Below the pieces are notes generated by a model. That model searched no databases, was not told the origin of the DNA, and worked only from the letters and a program-made list of their open reading frames with translations. Below are positions 9,177-17,386 of a stretch of 64,000 bases of DNA, piece by piece. Position 1 is the first letter of the stretch. The number at the start of each line of letters is the position of its first letter. The stretch lies in contig JAEUVA010000002.1 in the NCBI GenBank assembly GCA_016787045.1, positions 62,001 through 126,000 on the forward strand, read 5' to 3'. Source of the DNA: Chitinophagales bacterium (GTDB lineage Bacteria; Bacteroidota; Bacteroidia; Chitinophagales; LD1). The position numbers and the translations under genes were made by a program.

Positions 9177-11348
9177 ATGATTGATTTTAGCAAAGATAGC
9201 AACAATGTAGTTACGCTTACGCTCAATAACCCTGACAAATCGGCCAATGTTATCAACAAAAAATTTGGCGAAGCTCTCAAAGATATTTTAGCAAAACTTC
9301 AGGCAGAGAAAGAAAGCATACGTGGTATCATTATCACCTCTGCCAAAGAAACTTTTATGGCCGGTGCCGATATTGATGAAATGTTTGCAGAAAGCAGTGC
9401 TCAGAATTTTTTTGATCGCAGCTTAGAGTTTAAAGCTGTGTTGCGCTATTTCGAAACACAAGGTAAACCCGTTGTGGCCGCCATTAACGGCACTGCACTA
9501 GGCGGTGGATTTGAGATTACACTCGCCTGCCATCGTAGAATTTGCATCAATAATGATAAGATTCAACTGGGTTTACCCGAAGTTACCTTGGGTCTGCTGC
9601 CCGGTGGTGGCGGTGTTACCCGCATGGTGCGTTTACTTGGGCTGCAAAATGCTTTTGCGTATTTAACCGAAGGTAAAAAAGTTAGCCCCAAGCAAGCGCT
9701 TTCAGACGGGTTGATACACGAGTTGGTAAGTGCTAAAGAAGAGTTATTGGCCCGCGCTAATGCTTGGATATTGGAAAATGCTTCCGCAAAACAGCCATGG
9801 GATACCGATGGATTTAAAATACCCGGTGGCTCACCCACCACACCCAAAGTAGCACAAATGCTGCCTGTGGCACCGGCTATGTTGGCTAAAAAAACATATA
9901 ATAATTATCCTGCACCATTAGCAATAATGAGTGCAGCGGTAGAGGGCGGAATGGTAGATTTTGAAACTGCCTCGCGCATAGAAAGTCGCTACTTTGCTCA
10001 GTTAGCCACCGGCAATGTGGCCAAAAACATGATTAAGATTTTTTGGCAACAACTCAATGCCATTAATGCAGGCAACAGCCGCCCTAAAACCAGCTTAAAG
10101 GGCGAGTTTAAAAAAGTAGGTGTGTTGGGAGCAGGCATGATGGGCAGCGGCATTGCATACTGTGTGGCCATCAGCGGAATGACATGCGTGCTGAAAGATG
10201 TAACCGAAGAAGCCGCAGCAAAAGGCAAAGCATACTCCGAAAATTTATTAAAAAAGAGAGTGAGCAAAGGTAAGACAACACAAGAAAAAGCCAACGAAGT
10301 ATTGTCACACATTATTGCTACTGCTAACCCCAATGATTTAGCGGGTTGCGATTTAGTGATAGAGGCAGTGTTTGAAAACCGCGAGCTAAAAGCCCGTGTA
10401 ACTAAAGAGAGCGAAGCTGTAATGAATCCTGAAGGTATTTTTGCTTCTAACACCTCCACTCTCCCTATCACAGGTTTGGCTGCTGCATCTGCCCGACCTC
10501 AAAACTTTATTGGGCTACACTTTTTCTCACCGGCCGATAAAATGCCTTTGGTAGAAATTATTGTTGGCAAAGACACTACCGATGAAACACTGGCCCGTAG
10601 TTTTGATTTTGTAAAAGCCATTAAGAAAACTCCCATAGTGGTTAATGACTCTCGTGGCTTTTACACATCAAGAGTTTTTGCTACGTATGTTTTAGAGGGC
10701 TTGGCGCTTTTGCATGAAGGCAATAACGCCCGCAGTATTGAAGCAGCCGGTATGCAGGCCGGTATGCCGGTAGGTCCATTAGCATTAACCGATGAAGTAT
10801 CCCTCGGGCTGCTTTCGCATATCCGCAAACAAACCATTGAAGATTTGAAAGCCGAAGGCAAAGAAATACCTCAGCATAGCGCTTATGAGGTGGTAGAAAA
10901 AATGCTGGCGCTTGACCGTGCAGGTAAAGCTAAGGGTGCAGGGTTTTATGAGTACCCGCAAGGAGGCAAAAAGCATTTGTGGAGCGGGTTAGGAGAGTTG
11001 TTTGGAAGAAAACAAACGGCTTCTGCGGGAGGAGTGGCGATTGCGGTATCTGCTTCATCTGATTTACCATTACAAGATATGATTGACCGTATGTTGTTTA
11101 TTCAGTGCATAGAAACCGTACGTTGCCTGCAAGAAAACGTACTGCGTAATGTGCCCGATGCCAATATCGGTTCTATTTTTGGTTGGGGTTTTGCACCATT
11201 CAAAGGAGGTACTTTGCAGTTTATTAATGATTACGGTTTGCAAAAATTTGTAACCCGTGCCAAAGAACTTCAAAGTAAGTTTGGCGATCGCTTTGCGGTG
11301 CCGGATTTACTTTCGCAAATGGCTCAGCAAGGGAAAGAGTTTAACTAG
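9177..11348 (+). CDS. fadJ: Bifunctional enoyl-CoA hydratase / 3-hydroxyacyl-CoA dehydrogenase (fatty-acid oxidation alpha subunit)
   Basis: The enzyme hydrates 2-enoyl-CoA and then oxidises L-3-hydroxyacyl-CoA with NAD+ in fatty-acid beta-oxidation. Residues 1 to about 190 are a crotonase domain carrying both catalytic glutamates (ALGGGFEITLAC and LGLPEVTLGLLPGGGG). Residues about 310-490 are the NAD-binding dehydrogenase domain (KVGVLGAGMMGSGIAY), with the catalytic His in GLHFFSPADKMPLVEII. Two C-terminal dehydrogenase domains follow, to residue 723. The length is typical of FadB/FadJ. Choosing FadJ over FadB is uncertain. A FadI-like thiolase, the expected partner, is encoded separately at 25048-26331 rather than next door. 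Confidence 0.95.
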   Translation: MIDFSKDSNNVVTLTLNNPDKSANVINKKFGEALKDILAKLQAEKESIRGIIITSAKETFMAGADIDEMFAESSAQNFFDRSLEFKAVLRYFETQGKPVVAAINGTALGGGFEITLACHRRICINNDKIQLGLPEVTLGLLPGGGGVTRMVRLLGLQNAFAYLTEGKKVSPKQALSDGLIHELVSAKEELLARANAWILENASAKQPWDTDGFKIPGGSPTTPKVAQMLPVAPAMLAKKTYNNYPAPLAIMSAAVEGGMVDFETASRIESRYFAQLATGNVAKNMIKIFWQQLNAINAGNSRPKTSLKGEFKKVGVLGAGMMGSGIAYCVAISGMTCVLKDVTEEAAAKGKAYSENLLKKRVSKGKTTQEKANEVLSHIIATANPNDLAGCDLVIEAVFENRELKARVTKESEAVMNPEGIFASNTSTLPITGLAAASARPQNFIGLHFFSPADKMPLVEIIVGKDTTDETLARSFDFVKAIKKTPIVVNDSRGFYTSRVFATYVLEGLALLHEGNNARSIEAAGMQAGMPVGPLALTDEVSLGLLSHIRKQTIEDLKAEGKEIPQHSAYEVVEKMLALDRAGKAKGAGFYEYPQGGKKHLWSGLGELFGRKQTASAGGVAIAVSASSDLPLQDMIDRMLFIQCIETVRCLQENVLRNVPDANIGSIFGWGFAPFKGGTLQFINDYGLQKFVTRAKELQSKFGDRFAVPDLLSQMAQQGKEFN

Positions 11349-11372
11349 CCGATTAGGGCAACTAAATCTGTA

Positions 11373-11398
11373 CACACTTTTTTGAAGTTAAAAGTGTG
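11373..11398 (+). terminator. Hairpin downstream of the fadJ-like gene
   Basis: CACACTTTT and AAAAGTGTG form a perfect 9-bp stem around an 8-base loop, 24 bases after the fadJ stop. No T-run follows, so it is a weak terminator candidate. It overlaps the -33 region proposed for the next gene, so it could instead be regulatory. Confidence 0.35.
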
Positions 11399-11410
11399 CT
11401 GCTATATTTA
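11382..11410 (+). promoter_or_regulatory. Possible promoter of the zinc-ribbon gene (TTG-N18-TATATTTA)
   Basis: TTG at 11382-11384, 18 bases, and TATATTTA at 11403-11410 give seven of eight matches to the Bacteroidota -7 consensus. The ATG at 11443 follows 32 bases later. The -33 element sits in the loop of the hairpin at 11373-11398. Confidence 0.4.
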
Positions 11411-11442
11411 TTCCATTAACCCATACTTAAACTAACACCCAC

Positions 11443-12051
11443 ATGATTATTTACGGCCACCGCGCTACACACATCGACACTAAAGAAATTCCACTTAAAT
11501 GCAGCAGTTGCGGAAGCGAAAATACCTTACGTATCAGCGTTTTTTCTCGCTACGCACATATTTTTTGGATTCCTATTTTCCCGTTCGGTAAAACCGGTGC
11601 ATCAGAGTGTAGTAACTGCAAACAGGTGCTGCAGCTTAACGAAATGCCACCAGAGTACAAGGCATCATACAATGCCATTAAAGAGCATACGGCTACCCCT
11701 AAGTGGACTTTTGCCGGCCTAGTTATCATAGCTGTGCTAATTGCTTTTGCGGTGTACTCTTCTAAACAATCCGATAAAGAAAATATGGCCCGAATCAATG
11801 CTCCCAAAGCTGGAGATGTGTATGAAATTAAAACTTCTGAAACTGCCTATACCATTTACAAAGTAAACAGCATTACAGACGATACGGTTTACGTTTACAT
11901 GAATGAATACGAAACCAACAAACCCTCCGGCCTTAGCGATATAAAAGCCAAAGGAGACGAAGCATTTTTACAAGTACCTATTGGCTACACCAAGGCAGAA
12001 TTGCTTCAAATGTTAGAGAAAGGGGAAATACGCGATGTAGAGCGCGATTAG
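11443..12051 (+). CDS. Zinc-ribbon single-pass membrane protein, function unknown
   Basis: The 202-residue protein begins with a zinc-ribbon-like region holding two Cys pairs (CSSCGSEN near residue 20 and CSNCKQVLQL near residue 60), so a structural metal is likely. A membrane helix follows at about residues 84-105 (WTFAGLVIIAVLIAFAVY). The C-terminal 90 residues (GDVYEIKTSETAYTIYKV) form a small beta-rich domain. It resembles small Bacteroidota zinc-ribbon membrane proteins of unknown role. The next gene starts 6 bases after its stop, so the two are probably co-transcribed. Confidence 0.75.
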   Translation: MIIYGHRATHIDTKEIPLKCSSCGSENTLRISVFSRYAHIFWIPIFPFGKTGASECSNCKQVLQLNEMPPEYKASYNAIKEHTATPKWTFAGLVIIAVLIAFAVYSSKQSDKENMARINAPKAGDVYEIKTSETAYTIYKVNSITDDTVYVYMNEYETNKPSGLSDIKAKGDEAFLQVPIGYTKAELLQMLEKGEIRDVERD

Positions 12052-12057
12052 CAGTAT

Positions 12058-12936
12058 ATGTTACTCATCATCAAAGTATTTTTCGCCTCTATTTTATTTA
12101 CGCAGCATCCATCGGTGCAAGTAGATTCAGCACCTACACTGCGCATACTCACTTGGAACATTAAAATGCTTCCGCGTGCGTTAGCGCATCTAAAACATTA
12201 TCCCATTAAGAGAGCTAAACACATACCCGCTCAGGTGCTTGCAGATTCTGTAGATGTAGTGTGTTTTCAAGAGGCATTTGACCCCAAGGCACGCAGAATA
12301 ATCCGCAAAAAATTGAAACAGGATTTTCCATACATGGCAGGCCCGGCCAACAATTGGAAACCGAGTTTTAAAGTGAACAGTGGGGTAATGATGTTTAGCA
12401 AATACCCGATGCGGCAATTGGGCCAAACTAAATTTAGCACCTGCGATAAAGAGGACTGCATGGCCCGCAAAGGCGGCTTGCTTTGCGAGGTTCGTAAAGA
12501 CAATCGCACCTATCAATTGTTGGGTACGCACTGCGAGGCAGGCGGCACCCGCGAAATGAAGATTTCGCAATTTTATGAGTTAAAGAATTTAGCTGATCAA
12601 CACTACTCAGATACGGTAGTGCAGTTTTTTTGTGGTGATTTTAACTGCAAAAAAAACGATACCATTCTCTACCCTAAATTGGTAGAAGCCATAGATGCCG
12701 AAGATGGAGAAATAACCGGTGAATGGCAATGCACTACAGACCATCGCTATTGCGATATGAACGATATGAAACCAAACGGCAAGCAAAATGTGATTGACTT
12801 TGTGTTTGTGCGCAAAAAGCAAAATCATCAGTACACTTCGCAGCGCTATGTGCGCAAATACACACAGCTATGGGATAAAAAACACAAAGATTTATCTGAC
12901 CATTATGCTGTTTATATGGTTTATACCTGCAAGTAA
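12058..12936 (+). CDS. Exported endonuclease/exonuclease/phosphatase-family phosphodiesterase (neutral sphingomyelinase-like)
   Basis: The 292-residue protein starts with a hydrophobic export signal (about residues 1-17). The catalytic domain has all the metal and active-site motifs of the family: Asn in LTWNIK, Glu in VCFQEAF, His in LLGTHCEAG, Asp-Asn in CGDFNCKK, and the final Asp-His in LSDHYAVY. Enzymes of this fold hydrolyse phosphodiesters. The spacing and the exported state suggest a sphingomyelinase- or phospholipase-C-like activity rather than DNA repair, but the substrate is not settled. Eight or more cysteines, several near the active site, suggest disulfides. It ends just before a strong hairpin terminator. 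Confidence 0.85.
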   Translation: MLLIIKVFFASILFTQHPSVQVDSAPTLRILTWNIKMLPRALAHLKHYPIKRAKHIPAQVLADSVDVVCFQEAFDPKARRIIRKKLKQDFPYMAGPANNWKPSFKVNSGVMMFSKYPMRQLGQTKFSTCDKEDCMARKGGLLCEVRKDNRTYQLLGTHCEAGGTREMKISQFYELKNLADQHYSDTVVQFFCGDFNCKKNDTILYPKLVEAIDAEDGEITGEWQCTTDHRYCDMNDMKPNGKQNVIDFVFVRKKQNHQYTSQRYVRKYTQLWDKKHKDLSDHYAVYMVYTCK

Positions 12937-12945
12937 GTACATAAA

Positions 12946-12976
12946 AAAAGTTCATCGTTGTATTTGATGAACTTTT
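12946..12976 (-). terminator. Rho-independent terminator of tRNA-Arg (also serves the plus strand)
   Basis: AAAAGTTCATC, a 9-base loop and GATGAACTTTT form a perfect 11-bp stem. On the minus strand the stem runs into a run of seven T, directly after the 3' end of the tRNA gene. On the plus strand it ends the phosphodiesterase transcript, with TTTT inside the stem. Confidence 0.75.
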
Positions 12977-12977
12977 G

Positions 12978-13051
12978 TGACCCCGAAGGGATTCGAACCC
13001 CTGACCCACAGCTTAGAAGGCTGTTGCTCTATCCAACTGAGCTACGAGGCC
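12978..13051 (-). tRNA. tRNA-Arg, anticodon TCT
   Basis: Read on the minus strand, the 74 bases fold as a full cloverleaf. The acceptor stem is GGCCTCG paired with CGGGGTC (with wobble pairs). The D arm is GCTC...GAGC. The anticodon stem is ACAGC/GCTGT around the loop CTTCTAA, giving anticodon TCT (codon AGA). The T arm contains TTCGAAT. The discriminator base is A and the CCA tail is not encoded. It is transcribed away from the unknown gene at 13147 and ends in the hairpin at 12946-12976. Confidence 0.95.
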
Positions 13052-13134
13052 AAATGCGGGGCGAAAAAAACAAAAATTACCCAATAATGTATAACAACTG
13101 TTGTCAACTGTACGTTACAAGTACACTACTTTAC

Positions 13135-13142
13135 TAATTTCG
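13135..13142 (+). promoter_or_regulatory. TAnnTTCG element 4 bases before the start of the unknown gene at 13147
   Basis: TAATTTCG differs from the Bacteroidota -7 consensus TAnnTTTG at one base and ends 4 bases before the ATG at 13147. I find no TTG at the ideal -33 spacing. It matches the pattern seen before guaA, pth and nadK. Confidence 0.3.
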
Positions 13143-13146
13143 TTAT

Positions 13147-14571
13147 ATGGAACGTGAAATCATATCCATCAAGCGCAAGGCATTGCGCATTAACCTTGAT
13201 GAAAACATATACGGCACATTTGCCGAGATAGGAGCCGGGCAAGAAGTGGTCAGAAATTTTTTTCAGGTGGGCGGTGCATCAGGCACTATTGCCAAAGCCA
13301 TGAGCGCTTACGACATGACTTTTTCAGATGCCATATACGGTAGCGATGGAGCCGGGCGGTATGTAAGCGAACAGCGTTTGCATAAAATGCTGGATCATGA
13401 GTATAATCTACTCCACGAGCGGCTTACCGATGAGAAGTATGCGCGCAAAAAGTTTTTTGTTTTCTCCAATACCTGCACCACACTTAATTTTTACAAGAAC
13501 AACGATCCACATGGCTGGATGGGTGTGAAATTTCAATCGGAGCCGGGTGGCGAGCCAAACGAAGTGGTGATACACGTTCGACTCAAAGGTACCGACTCTC
13601 TTTACCAGCAACGCACCATAGGCGGCATAGGCACCAACTTGCTTTTTGCTTGCTACTGGTACTACGACCAAATGGACGATTTTATTGACTCGTTGCTTGA
13701 TAACTTAGATACCGACCAGGCAGAGATAGATATGATACGGGTAAAAGGTCCCGTTTTTCAGCAGGTAGATAATCGTTTATTGGCGCTCAAGTTAGTGCGC
13801 AGGGGCTTTACCGATGGAACCATTTTTGGCCCGGATAAAGAAGTTTATCAGCCCAAAGATATGTTGTATAAAAAAGACATCTTATGCCTGCGCGGCAGGT
13901 TTAGACCGGTTACATTAGTCAATGAGGATATGATGAAGTGTGGTTTAGAGAGTTTTAAAAAACACGTACAGAATCATGATAACATCATAGTACTATCCGA
14001 AATTACACTGAACAATCTGGCTGATGGCGATGATTTTGACAACAAAGATTTTTTAGACAGAGCCGATATTCTGTGCAGCTTAGGGCATACAGTGATGATT
14101 TCCAATTGCCACAAGCATGATGTACTCATCAATTATTTAGACCGGTGCAAGCCCAAGAGTATAGGTATTATATTGGGTATATTAAACATTGTAGAGTTGT
14201 TTAATGAGAAATATTACAAAAATGCCGCTGGAGAATTGCTGCACTATTTTGGAGAAATATTTATGCGCAATACACACATGTATGTGTATCCCTACCAGCC
14301 CGAGCCCAATGGTAAAATGATAACTACAGACAATTTGGATGTGCCAGAATCACTACAGTTATTGTTTCAACACCTAAAAGTCAATTCATTTTTAACCGAT
14401 GTACAAGGGGTAGATAAAAGCGTGATGCAGATATTTTCGCCACGAGTGATACAAATGATTAAGAGTGGTGAACCCGGTTGGGAACAAATGGTGCCCGAAA
14501 CTGTGGCTGATATTGTAAAGGATAACTGCTTGTTTGACTATCCCTGCGAAGTTCAGTTCGATAAGGCGTAA
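13147..14571 (+). CDS. Conserved protein of unknown function (474 aa)
   Basis: I recognise this as the kind of highly conserved soluble protein found widely in bacteria, but I cannot assign a function. It opens with REIISIKRKALRINLDENI and then YGTFAEIGAGQEVVRNFF and GGASGTIAKAMSAYD, a pattern with GxG-type glycine turns that suggests nucleotide binding. Residues 120-180 contain KLNFYKNNDPHGW-like and GIGTNLLFACYWY stretches. There is no signal peptide or membrane segment, so it is probably cytosolic. It lies between a divergent tRNA gene and guaA, with 39 bases to guaA. Automatic function names given to such proteins should be treated with caution. Confidence 0.8.
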   Translation: MEREIISIKRKALRINLDENIYGTFAEIGAGQEVVRNFFQVGGASGTIAKAMSAYDMTFSDAIYGSDGAGRYVSEQRLHKMLDHEYNLLHERLTDEKYARKKFFVFSNTCTTLNFYKNNDPHGWMGVKFQSEPGGEPNEVVIHVRLKGTDSLYQQRTIGGIGTNLLFACYWYYDQMDDFIDSLLDNLDTDQAEIDMIRVKGPVFQQVDNRLLALKLVRRGFTDGTIFGPDKEVYQPKDMLYKKDILCLRGRFRPVTLVNEDMMKCGLESFKKHVQNHDNIIVLSEITLNNLADGDDFDNKDFLDRADILCSLGHTVMISNCHKHDVLINYLDRCKPKSIGIILGILNIVELFNEKYYKNAAGELLHYFGEIFMRNTHMYVYPYQPEPNGKMITTDNLDVPESLQLLFQHLKVNSFLTDVQGVDKSVMQIFSPRVIQMIKSGEPGWEQMVPETVADIVKDNCLFDYPCEVQFDKA

Positions 14572-14598
14572 CAAGCGTTTACCATTCGTGGCTATTGT

Positions 14599-14606
14599 TA
14601 TCTTCG
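14599..14606 (+). promoter_or_regulatory. TAnnTTCG element 4 bases before guaA
   Basis: TATCTTCG is one base from TAnnTTTG and ends 4 bases before the guaA ATG. A TTT lies 18 bases upstream, in place of the usual TTG. If it is functional, the guaA transcript would have almost no leader. Confidence 0.3.
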
Positions 14607-14610
14607 CGGC

Positions 14611-16152
14611 ATGGTAGAAAAAATTCTGATTCTTGATTTTGGCTCTCAGTACACACAGTTAATAGCCCGCAGAGTACGCGAAAGTGAAGTGTATTGCGAA
14701 ATACACCCCTACAATAAAATTCCTGAACTCACCAACGACATTAAAGGCATCATCCTTTCCGGCTCTCCGAGCAGCGTGCGCGATAAAGATGCACCTAATG
14801 TGGATGTAGAAAAATTGATTGCATTTAGGCCGGTACTGGGTGTTTGTTATGGTGCTCAGTTAATGGCTCAACATTATGGAGGAAGTGTAGAAAAAAGTAC
14901 TGTACGCGAGTATGGTAGAGCGCAATTGCATATTCAAGAGGAAAATGATGTGTTGTTTAACGAGGTAGCCAACCACTGCCAGGTTTGGATGAGCCATGGC
15001 GATACTATAAAGTCTGCTGGAGACAAGTTTGAAGTTATAGCTACATCCGAGAATATACCCGTAGCAGCTTACCGTTCTAAAGCAAATGAGTTTGCAAACC
15101 CGGTGTATGCCCTTCAATTTCATCCGGAGGTGTACCACAGCACAGAAGGACACAAAGTGCTCAATAACTTTTTGTTTTCGGTGTGCGGATGCACACATAC
15201 ATGGACTGCCGGTTCGTTTGTTGAGGAAACTATAAAAAGCTTAAAGGCACAAATTGGTGACGATAAAGTAATACTGGCATTGAGTGGCGGGGTGGACTCA
15301 TCAGTAGCAGCTCTACTGCTGGAAGAAGCCATTGGCAATAATCTGCTTTGTGTATTTGTAGATAATGGTTTACTGCGAAAAGATGAGTATGAAAATGTGA
15401 TGCACAAGTACGAAGAGATGGGGCTTCATGTGGTTGGTGTGCGTGCGGCTAATCGCTTTTTACAAGAGCTGAAAGGAGTAGAAGACCCAGAGCAAAAGCG
15501 GAAGATTATTGGCCGGGTATTTATTGAAGTTTTTGAGCACGAAGCACACAAGCACCCCGAGGTAAAATGGCTGGCACAAGGCACCATTTACCCGGATGTA
15601 ATTGAGAGTGTATCCGTTAAAGGCCCTTCGGCTACTATCAAGTCACACCATAACGTAGGTGGATTACCCGATAGATTAAAGCTGAAAATCGTAGAGCCAC
15701 TTCGCAATCTGTTTAAAGACGAAGTGCGTAGAGCCGGAAAAGAGTTGGGCTTAGTGCCCGAGATTCTTTATCGCCATCCGTTCCCCGGGCCTGGTTTGGC
15801 AGTTAGGATTTTAGGCGACATTACAGCCGAAAAAGTAAAAGTGCTGCAAGAAGCCGATCATATTTACATAGAGAACTTAAAAAAGTTTGGGCTATATAAT
15901 CAGGTGTGGCAGGCAGGTGCCATACTTACACCCATCCGAAGTGTGGGTGTGATGGGCGATGAACGTACGTACGAAAACGTGGTGGCACTGCGCGCAGTAA
16001 ATTCTACCGATGGTATGACAGCTGACTGGAGCCATTTACCCTATGAGTTTTTAGCTAAAACCTCCAATGAAATCATTAACCATGTAAAGGGAGTAAACCG
16101 CGTAGTGTACGATATAAGTAGTAAACCCCCTGCCACTATTGAGTGGGAATAA
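14611..16152 (+). CDS. guaA: GMP synthase (glutamine-hydrolysing)
   Basis: GuaA converts XMP, ATP and glutamine into GMP in the cytosol. The N-terminal class I glutamine amidotransferase has its nucleophile Cys79 in GVCYGAQ and the His-Glu pair in [10 protein letters not shown]. The ATP-pyrophosphatase domain has the PP-loop [13 protein letters not shown], and the C-terminal dimerisation domain ends in the conserved KPPATIEWE. The length of 513 residues is normal. Starting at the ATG at 14611 gives the standard N-terminus ([18 protein letters not shown]). A gene for a periplasmic-binding-like protein follows after 32 bases. Confidence 0.97.
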   Translation: MVEKILILDFGSQYTQLIARRVRESEVYCEIHPYNKIPELTNDIKGIILSGSPSSVRDKDAPNVDVEKLIAFRPVLGVCYGAQLMAQHYGGSVEKSTVREYGRAQLHIQEENDVLFNEVANHCQVWMSHGDTIKSAGDKFEVIATSENIPVAAYRSKANEFANPVYALQFHPEVYHSTEGHKVLNNFLFSVCGCTHTWTAGSFVEETIKSLKAQIGDDKVILALSGGVDSSVAALLLEEAIGNNLLCVFVDNGLLRKDEYENVMHKYEEMGLHVVGVRAANRFLQELKGVEDPEQKRKIIGRVFIEVFEHEAHKHPEVKWLAQGTIYPDVIESVSVKGPSATIKSHHNVGGLPDRLKLKIVEPLRNLFKDEVRRAGKELGLVPEILYRHPFPGPGLAVRILGDITAEKVKVLQEADHIYIENLKKFGLYNQVWQAGAILTPIRSVGVMGDERTYENVVALRAVNSTDGMTADWSHLPYEFLAKTSNEIINHVKGVNRVVYDISSKPPATIEWE

Positions 16153-16184
16153 TTTGGCCGACTTTTTGAATACGATTGTAGTGC

Positions 16185-17384
16185 ATGAAAAAAATAGCTG
16201 TTATTCTGTTAATGCTTACCGGTGTTTCCTTGCAAGCACAAACAGATTCTCTCTATCATGTGGCGTTTATCTTGCCGTTTAATGCAGAGCATACTTATTT
16301 TAGGTTAGAAGAGTTTTTGGATGCTACCGATGTTACTACCGCCAACAAAGTAAGAATAAGCGAAGAAAGTACGCTTGCACTGGAGTTCTACAGAGGAGCA
16401 AAAATTGCAATAGAGCAACACCAGAATGACAAAAAAATGCAGTGGCATTTTTTTGATAACAGCAGTTCAGACTCTTTAACAGCCGCACTTTTGCTAAACC
16501 CAGTATTTAAAAAAATGCATGTTATTGTTGGTTCAGCAGGTAGTGCAGATGCCGCAAAGGTGGCAGAGTTTTGTCGGGTAAATAAAATTATCAATATACA
16601 GCCGTTTGTACCGCGCAAAAGTTTAGGGCACTACAACAATTACCACTTGAAATTAGTGCCCACTATTGAAACACACGTAGATAACATGTTTTTATCCATA
16701 GTAGATTCATTTGCCGGTGCAAACGTAATAATATACACTCCTAGTTCAGATATTAACTTGAGCATCGCTCAGCGTTTTGACTCGCTATTTACCAATTACA
16801 ACAAATCTGCTGCAAAAAAATTTAATGTAGTTTTTATTAATACCAAAGATATGCTGGTGAACGGAAAAAAAACTACCGCAGCAGAGCAATTGAAAACCGG
16901 GCAAAAAAATGTTTGGATACTTACTTCGTTTGACGAAAACAGCGTAAGCGGAAGTTTTAGGGTAATGTATGAAAATCGCAACAAATATGATATAGCCGTT
17001 TATGGCATGCCCAATTGGCTAAATTTAGAAAATATGCGGCTGGATTATTTGAATCACTTTAATGTGCGCATATCTGATGCATATTACTTTGATTCCACCG
17101 CTGTGCTATCACGTACTTTTGCAGAAAATTTTGCTGCCAGCTATAAGCTTCCTGTAAATAGAAACTCATGCATGGGCTACGATGTAGTCAACTTTATTTC
17201 AACCGCTTTGCAACAGCACGGAAATGAAATGTTAGACAAATTGCCTTCCTCGCGATACAAAGGTGCAGGATATATTTTTGATATTCATCAAAATAAATCG
17301 GTAGATGGTATAATAAACTATTATGAGGCCAAACATGCTAATGTGTTTATGTTGCGTGATTATACATTACAAAAAATTTGGTAG
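16185..17384 (+). CDS. Exported periplasmic-binding-protein-like protein
   Basis: The 399-residue protein has a signal peptide (residues 1-19, ending LQAQ). Its body resembles the type I periplasmic-binding fold used by amino-acid ABC transporters and envelope regulators: an ALEFYRGAKIAIEQ helix near residue 65, a VIVGSAGSADAAKVAEFC stretch near residue 110, and a VNFISTALQQHG helix near the C-terminus. No permease or ATPase genes lie nearby. The next gene, an L,D-transpeptidase, starts 2 bases after the stop codon. A cell-wall role like that of LpoA-type proteins is therefore as plausible as nutrient binding. Confidence 0.75.
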   Translation: MKKIAVILLMLTGVSLQAQTDSLYHVAFILPFNAEHTYFRLEEFLDATDVTTANKVRISEESTLALEFYRGAKIAIEQHQNDKKMQWHFFDNSSSDSLTAALLLNPVFKKMHVIVGSAGSADAAKVAEFCRVNKIINIQPFVPRKSLGHYNNYHLKLVPTIETHVDNMFLSIVDSFAGANVIIYTPSSDINLSIAQRFDSLFTNYNKSAAKKFNVVFINTKDMLVNGKKTTAAEQLKTGQKNVWILTSFDENSVSGSFRVMYENRNKYDIAVYGMPNWLNLENMRLDYLNHFNVRISDAYYFDSTAVLSRTFAENFAASYKLPVNRNSCMGYDVVNFISTALQQHGNEMLDKLPSSRYKGAGYIFDIHQNKSVDGIINYYEAKHANVFMLRDYTLQKIW

Positions 17385-17386
17385 TT

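Noticed and set aside
12978-13147. Possible integration site at the tRNA-Arg gene
   Set aside because: No integrase gene, no direct repeat of the tRNA 3' end and no foreign-looking genes lie on either side.
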